From Acanthaster planci (taxonomy: Eukaryota > Echinodermata > Asteroidea > Valvatida > Acanthasteridae), in assembly GCF_001949145.1 (NCBI RefSeq), contig NW_019091415.1, positions 1,512,132 to 1,576,131 on the forward strand: DNA of 64,000 nt, given 5' to 3'. Position numbers and translations under genes: made by a program. This document shows positions 60,901-64,000 of the stretch, piece after piece; position 1 is the stretch's first letter, and each line of letters starts with the position of its first letter. Under the pieces are notes generated by a model, which saw only the letters and a list, made by a program, of their open reading frames with translations, had not been told where the DNA came from and made no database searches.

Positions 60901-63554
60901 AACTCACATGCACATTGTATTTTCTGTCAAAAGCCTGTTTAGTCTGTCAACTCACGGGCATCTTGGTGTTCACATTTTCATTTCAGCTGTGCCCTATCCA
61001 CCGAGAAACGTCCAGCTAAAAGCCCTCCGCCGTTCCCAGCTGAATGTCACCTGGGACCTCCCACCTGAGTGGGATCCCTTTTACGAATCTGCCCTGCATT
61101 ATAAAGTGGAGTATTACAAGGAAGGCACGACTGTATTGATCCGGGTACGTGCTGAAGTCTGGAAACCAGACCTATCTGCTCCAAACGGGAACAAGAGGGG
61201 GCTTGTTTTTAGATAACACTGATGGTCCTTAGGTGGGAACTCACTGCGTGGGAAATCATCGAAACCTTAATTCTCCAAATTATGTTCACAATTCATTTTG
61301 ATTCGTGACTATTCTCTCTCAGTCTGTGGGAGGCAAACGCTTATGATAAGTGTGATGTAAAATATACTTGCAGCTGGATACTATGTCGTGATTTCATTTG
61401 AGTATGTCAAGGTTTTGTCATGTTTACTTTTCATGATATGTAGGAATTACTGAAAAACAAAAGGCAAGAACTTAACTTCTTACCCATGCCCAACAACATT
61501 CCAGCTTTCAAATTATTGAATGAGACCCACAGTATCATAGCATTTTTGAAGCCAAGTACAATTTGGATTGCTAATTAGTCGTTTGCCTGATTAGTAAAAG
61601 ATCAGTGTCATATTAAGATCCAACACAGTTTTTCCCCCCACTTGGTAACAGGGTTATTTTCCCCTCTTTTTTCCCACGTCTAGCACCCCAACTCCTCAAA
61701 CATTGCGGGAAAGAAATACGCCATACTGCTTCCACTACCAGGTTCTCTGGATCCCTACACCACTTATTGTGTCAGAGTTGCCGCTAAATTTTCTATAGGG
61801 CCATGGAGTGAGTGGTCTGACACGGCCTGCAACAGAACCTTGGAAGAAAGTAAGCTTGCTCATGACAAGGCCGGGCACAGAACCCAATTCATTTTTTTGG
61901 GGGGGGGAGCACATTTGTCTGTTGCGGGAGGGTGCAAAACTATTCGGAGGTTTCTTATGTATCCTTTTATCGACTTTCTTAGGGGTAAGATTACATTTTT
62001 GGCTCTTCATATATATAATGGGCAGAAAAGGATTTGACACGGACTGAATAATTACCTTTCAGTATTTGCTCCCCTCTGGGAGGGGCCATGGCTCCTGTTG
62101 GCCCCTCCCCCTCCCCAATCCACCTGTGGCCAGTTAGGAGTATGAGGTATAGACTTTTAGAGTTGCAAACAAGAAGTTGCCACATGTACAGTGTAATAAA
62201 TCTGTGTTTGGAGGTTCCAACCTGTGAAAGATGTGATCTTGTACATGTACTGTGACTTCTAGTTTTACTTGCACGGATATTTTACTTTCAGAGGTCCAAG
62301 CGTTTTGATCTTACTGCACAGAGTTTGAATTGGATAAGGCACATTTTTTCAAAGAGCAGCAGCTTTCGCTGGTCCACTCGGTACTGTTTTTAGAACTGAT
62401 TGTTGTATGTCTCTACTTGTTGCAAGTTGACACCAAAAATGAGCAACTCAGCACCTTCAGTCACTGGTACTACCCTTGCCCTTTTCCTTGGTATTTTTCT
62501 GAACTATTTACAATGGTGCCAACTTCACCTGGCATCGTGTGGCATAGCTGTCATGTTTTCGCAGGTGTGATGAAATCACCACGAAGGAACTAGCGTGGGA
62601 GGTCAATTACTTAGGCCAGGCCCGAGTTTAAGTGTGAGAAGTCACACGAGTGTCAAATCAAATGCAATCAGGTTTGCTTGATCAAACAGGGGAAGCAATT
62701 AAACAGGCCATCTTTTGGACAGTTCTGACAGCTGTCAGCCTGGACATTTATGCACCCCAGAGCAAGGTTCAACCTAAGGCTTAGGCAAGGGGTATTTTTG
62801 TAAAACCAGCCACTCATTCTTGCTGTCCTGTCTTTACCCCTTCATATTCCTCCACCTTTTGCAAGGAGGAGTCAGGAAAATCAAGTTTGAGATGTGGGTG
62901 TTTGTCTTGATTCCCCTCAGGGCCAGACGCAGAGGTCAACGTTACCTGGAGTTCGCAGATCAACTCCCGGAACGACTCTCTCCGCGATGTGCTCCTGAAA
63001 TGGGAGGTAAGTGCACTGTGTGTCCAGGGATGTGACTGGGGATCTGTTGAGGGGCTTGACAAGGTGTCAGTGGCGGCTTGGAACATGAAACCTTCGTGTT
63101 GTACTTTCACGCCAAGCTCAGAAAGTATGATGTATGTAGACGTTGTATAAAACAAGTAACGAAAGTTTTAGACTGTGTAGCCAAAAAAAATAACTTAATG
63201 CAGTGATAGGTGGGATGTTCCGTTATTGCCTGATTGATCAGAAAATTTTACTTCTTGAAACTGTTCTTACCACTTCCTCCATAAACGTTCATTATTTATA
63301 TAATAGTCTGTTAGGTTAAATGAGATTCTTTGTAAGGTAAACAGTGGCAGCAGGGTTAAGGTAAGGGTAAAGGATTTTGAAATTAAAGTCACAACCTTCC
63401 TCTGATATTTTTCCTCTTTTTTTGGTTCCATTTCAGCCTCTTCCTCAAGCCAGTGCACGTGGTGAAATCCTTGGGTATCGGGTGATCAGAGCCAACCTCA
63501 GCCACGAGAGTGTAACCACGCTGGGCCCATCCAAGACCAGTTTGGAAATACCCG
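33796..63554 (+). CDS. Class I cytokine receptor, gp130/LIFR-like (3' part beyond right edge)
   Basis: Type I membrane receptor of the gp130 (IL6ST)/LIFR group; members bind helical cytokines and signal through JAK/STAT. Eight coding exons join in frame to 406 codons plus one base: 33796-33922, 41888-42151, 58917-59043, 59935-60107, 60987-61144, 61684-61849, 62921-63006 and 63437-63554. In order: signal peptide, Ig-like C2 domain, cytokine-binding module of two fibronectin III domains (paired Cys in the first, WSEWS at the end of the second), then another fibronectin III domain. Many N-glycosylation sequons fit an extracellular chain. Intron phases 1-1-2-1-0-1-0-1 match vertebrate class I receptors. 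The membrane span and box1/box2 tail must lie beyond base 64,000. Domeless-like receptors are the alternative, but the Ig domain and the gp130-like D2 favour gp130/LIFR. Ligand unknown. Confidence 0.88.
35842..36059. mobile_element. Foldback non-autonomous element flanked by 12-bp direct repeats
   Basis: Direct repeats ATGCAAATTGTT at 35,830-35,841 and 36,060-36,071 look like a target-site duplication. The 218 bp between them has nested inverted repeats: outer GTAAACTAGATAGG (35,875-35,888) against CCTGCCTAGTTTAC (36,046-36,059), and arms of about 40 bp (about 35,900-35,939 and 35,968-36,008) with few mismatches. At the centre is a short perfect stem GGACAG/CTGTCC preceded by CTGACGA. No coding potential. 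May derive from a Penelope-like element, where CTGANGA...AAACGTC motifs are known. Confidence 0.6.
37500..38560 (+). mobile_element. Internally deleted non-LTR retrotransposon (CR1/L2-like)
   Basis: First part (37,582-37,980): FANFFSNKIEVLRNEL and SYNLDPVPT...WLLKH, the region between endonuclease and reverse transcriptase in CR1/L2 ORF2. It passes directly at about 37,975 into the ORF2 C-terminus (37,970-38,483): LDFCNNLLHRIPD, KLQRIQNSAARLV, HITPILLTLHWLPVNERIAF, KILLLTHKCINGSAPAYL, then after a frameshift RTLHSSSALLLNTP and SLWNSLPRHIR. The catalytic RT core is deleted. The 3' end GATGCGCTATATAAAAACTG followed by an ATT-type tail (ends about 38,560) is typical of this group. Dead copy in the receptor intron, sense orientation. 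Confidence 0.82.
40712..40810. repeat. Three-copy tandem repeat, unit about 28-34 bp
   Basis: TACATTGAACATGTGGTACA begins copies at 40,712, 40,740 and 40,774 (the last with one change, GGTAAAG). Unit length varies by the ACATGTAC run at the end of each copy. Confidence 0.8.
41888..42151 (+). CDS. Cytokine receptor exon: Ig-like C2 domain (D1)
   Basis: Acceptor CTTTTCAG, donor GGAG|GTAGGT, 264 nt, phase 1 to 1, one whole domain. Ig hallmarks are FNLTCTV (first Cys), DIAWNHN (core Trp) and FEDSGLYACFA (DxGxYxC with second Cys). Sequons at NLT and NET. In gp130 and LIFR an Ig-like domain stands immediately N-terminal to a cytokine-binding module. Confidence 0.88.
42955..43140. repeat. Dispersed repeat copy (family shared with 28,690-28,880)
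   Basis: Same ordered words as the copy at 28.7 kb: GCTCATGAATATGGAAATAT, AATAGTGAAACTAAA, CACAAAGGTGCATTTTA, CTACCCTTTAAA. Same orientation. Confidence 0.6.
45728..46413. other. Assembly gap (686 Ns)
   Basis: Run of N within the large receptor intron. Frames crossing it are artefacts. Confidence 1.
47984..48139 (+). pseudogene. Possible ORF remnant of unknown origin
   Basis: An open stretch without ATG reads SDLFKLKWHKAYLNRAWSLY and goes on with LDSPAMHFACELQLRSIDAD to a TAA at 48,137-48,139. The composition (W, L, charged residues in order) looks more protein-like than neighbouring frames, but I do not recognise the family. Perhaps a fragment of a transposon ORF. Weak support. Confidence 0.2.
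51821..51995. repeat. 80-bp tandem repeat, two copies plus a partial third
   Basis: Copies at 51,821-51,900 and 51,901-51,980 begin GTTTCTTGAAATCGGTCTTA and end CATTGCGTAAA, with only a few differences. 51,981-51,995 starts a third copy (ATTTCTTGAAATCGG). Confidence 0.9.
54191..54270. repeat. 20-bp tandem repeat, four copies
   Basis: GATAAAAGTAGTTGATTGTG repeated at 54,191, 54,211, 54,231 and 54,251, identical except for the last base of the last copy. Perfect identity points to recent expansion. Confidence 0.97.
54916..55287. mobile_element. MITE-like element built of CAACCC/GGGTTG motifs
   Basis: Ends TAAGGCCCTGTCACACC (54,916) and CGTGTGAAACGGCCTATA (55,271-55,288) are imperfect inverted repeats (GGCC-GT-TCACAC shared), possibly bordered by TA. 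The interior is packed with TCAACCC and GGGTTGA words in both orientations, so the element can fold on itself. No coding capacity. Confidence 0.6.
55716..55723. promoter_or_regulatory. Perfect CRE palindrome
   Basis: TGACGTCA, the full consensus for CREB/ATF factors, in a non-repetitive CpG-bearing patch 60 bp before an RFX X-box. Activity is inferred from the motif only. Confidence 0.35.
55783..55796. promoter_or_regulatory. Perfect RFX X-box palindrome
   Basis: GTTGCCATGGCAAC fits the RFX consensus GTNRCC-N(0-3)-RGYAAC on both strands without mismatch. It lies in the large receptor intron, not next to a recognised start site, so an enhancer or an unannotated promoter is possible. Confidence 0.4.
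57438..57694. mobile_element. MITE with long terminal inverted repeats
   Basis: The left end (57,438-57,480), starting TTTGTGACCCACTCTGTGAA, and the right end (57,651-57,694) are reverse complements over about 44 bp with few mismatches (shared GAAAATGAGTC, AAGTC-CCAGAGC). The interior of about 170 bp is non-coding. Confidence 0.75.
58917..59043 (+). CDS. Cytokine receptor exon: cytokine-binding module D2, first half
   Basis: Acceptor ATCTCGTAG, donor CA|GTAAGT, phase 1 to 2. Codes for EPPSEVRGLSCFSHNAWDIT followed by CSWERGKDTNLNTTYTLQYF. The C-x9-C-x-W pattern is the class I receptor signature, and the following GKDTNLNTTYTL closely parallels GRETHLETNFTL of gp130. Confidence 0.9.
59935..60107 (+). 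CDS. Cytokine receptor exon: cytokine-binding module D2, second half
   Basis: Phase 2 to 1, donor A|GTAAGT. Contains the second cysteine pair within ENCPDEYCQCKDELTCTVHD, then VLSRNKLGYAISAELSFN (compare AENALGKVTSDHINF of gp130). Two extra Cys lie in the loop. The acceptor CCAGCAG is a NAGNAG tandem, so the exon may start at 59,935 or 59,938 (one Ser more or less). Confidence 0.88.
60987..61144 (+). CDS. Cytokine receptor exon: cytokine-binding module D3, first half
   Basis: Acceptor CATTTCAG, donor CGG|GTACGT, phase 1 to 0. Codes for VPYPPRNVQLKAL, SQLNVTWDLPPEW and ALHYKVEYYKEG, i.e. the Pro-rich inter-domain linker and strands A-C of a fibronectin III fold (compare KPNPPHNLSV...LKLTW...YNIQYR of gp130). 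Confidence 0.9.
61684..61849 (+). CDS. Cytokine receptor exon: D3 second half with WSXWS box
   Basis: Acceptor CACGTCTAG, donor A|GTAAGC, phase 0 to 1. Contains LDPYTTYCVRVAAKFSIG and the perfect WSEWS motif encoded at 61,804-61,818, followed by SDTACNRT. WSXWS next to the G strand is diagnostic of class I cytokine receptors. Sequons NSS and NRT. Confidence 0.93.
62921..63006 (+). CDS. Cytokine receptor exon: next fibronectin III domain, first half
   Basis: Acceptor TTCCCCTCAG, donor GAG|GTAAGT, phase 1 to 0. Codes for RPDAEVNVTWSSQINSRNDS and DVLLKWE. The RP start and the VLLKW strand match D4 of gp130 (RPSKAP...VQLVW). Confidence 0.85.
63437..63554 (+). CDS. Cytokine receptor exon: fibronectin III domain, second half
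   Basis: Acceptor CCATTTCAG, donor CCCG|GTGAGC, phase 0 to 1. Codes for PLPQASARGEILGYRVIRAN, LSHESVTTLG and TSLEIP; the GEILGYRV block matches GKILDYEV of gp130. Last exon of the gene in the window. Confidence 0.85.
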
Positions 63555-63738
63555 GTGAGCTGTTCTCCCTTTGAAATTAGTTTTGGTTGGTGTCCATGTT
63601 TCAACATTCCCAAGGAGAGATACTGCTTTGTGGTTCCCACCTGCGGTGTTTGGGGGAGGGAAGGAACATTGATTCACTGTGTTTTGGCGAGCTGCGAAGC
63701 AAGTGCAAGCTTATGTAATACCAATTTCCATCTTCTGT

Positions 63739-63763
63739 CCGGCCGGCCGGCCAGCTGGCCGTC
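63739..63763. repeat. GC-rich CCGG palindrome run
   Basis: CCGGCCGGCCGGCCAGCTGG and the following CCGTCC form a short, strongly GC-rich, self-complementary run in an AT-rich intron. Confidence 0.6.
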
Positions 63764-64000
63764 CTTAAATGTTAAAGTTTTTCCTTACAGGTCCATAGGT
63801 GTTAAAATGTGCCATTGAGTGCTTGTTTGCTTCTTCTTGGAATTCCATCAGTATTTAAATAGTCTCATATGGCATTAATGCTTAGAAACTTGTGAATTCA
63901 ATGAAAAAATTATAAATGTTGAATGTTAACGTTTTGAGTTGTATTGTGTACTTACCGTGTAGTACCTACAGTACATATGTACCTGTGTACTGAGCAAACA

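Noticed and set aside
60530-61216. 228-codon continuous frame as a single exon
   Set aside because: Only 60,987-61,144 has receptor similarity with flanking AG and GT; the upstream part is intron that happens to be open.

Overview
The window is animal nuclear DNA, AT-rich, with short exons, GT-AG introns, decayed LINEs, MITE-like elements and two runs of Ns. Domain content points to a marine deuterostome invertebrate (echinoderm, hemichordate or cephalochordate). The gene families and the frequent ACATGTAC-type palindromes and AGGCCT words fit that, but I cannot name a species. No prokaryotic features, CRISPR arrays or convincing tRNA/rRNA genes were seen.

Left third (1-21.6 kb, minus strand): two tandem, head-to-tail pancreatic-lipase-family genes. 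Gene A (21,622 to about 13,390) is nearly complete: nine exons, 472 codons, a signal peptide, a Ser/Asp/His triad spread over three exons, a full-length lid and most of the PLAT domain. Only the short terminal exon is unassigned. Gene B (8,385 to beyond the left edge) has six exons in the window, with signal peptide, Ser and Asp; the His, the rest of the lid and PLAT lie outside. The two proteins align throughout, but two intron positions differ. Intron 3 of gene B holds a dead LINE in antisense.

Middle (21.7-33.7 kb): no recognisable protein gene. There is a candidate TATA promoter with a CpG-bearing first exon and a consensus donor at about 22,988-23,149, a foldback element and dispersed repeats. 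The palindromic TACATGTACATGTA motif becomes common from here to the right edge and is almost absent from the lipase cluster.

Right half (33.8 kb to the edge, plus strand): the 5' part of a class I cytokine receptor of the gp130/LIFR type. In order: signal peptide exon, one Ig-like C2 exon, a two-domain cytokine-binding module with paired cysteines and a perfect WSEWS box, then another fibronectin III domain that runs off the window. Intron phases (1, 1, 2, 1, 0, 1, 0, 1) match the plan known for vertebrate class I receptors. Introns of about 8 kb and 16.8 kb isolate the Ig exon. They contain an internally deleted CR1/L2-like LINE, MITEs, a 218-bp foldback element with 12-bp flanking repeats, tandem repeats and the second N gap.

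The lipases (secreted, probably digestive) and the receptor (membrane signalling, presumably JAK/STAT) are on opposite strands and share no evident function. The most notable content is the invertebrate gp130-like receptor with a vertebrate-type exon plan. All exon limits were set by hand from splice consensus, reading phase and paralogue alignment; no transcript evidence was available.
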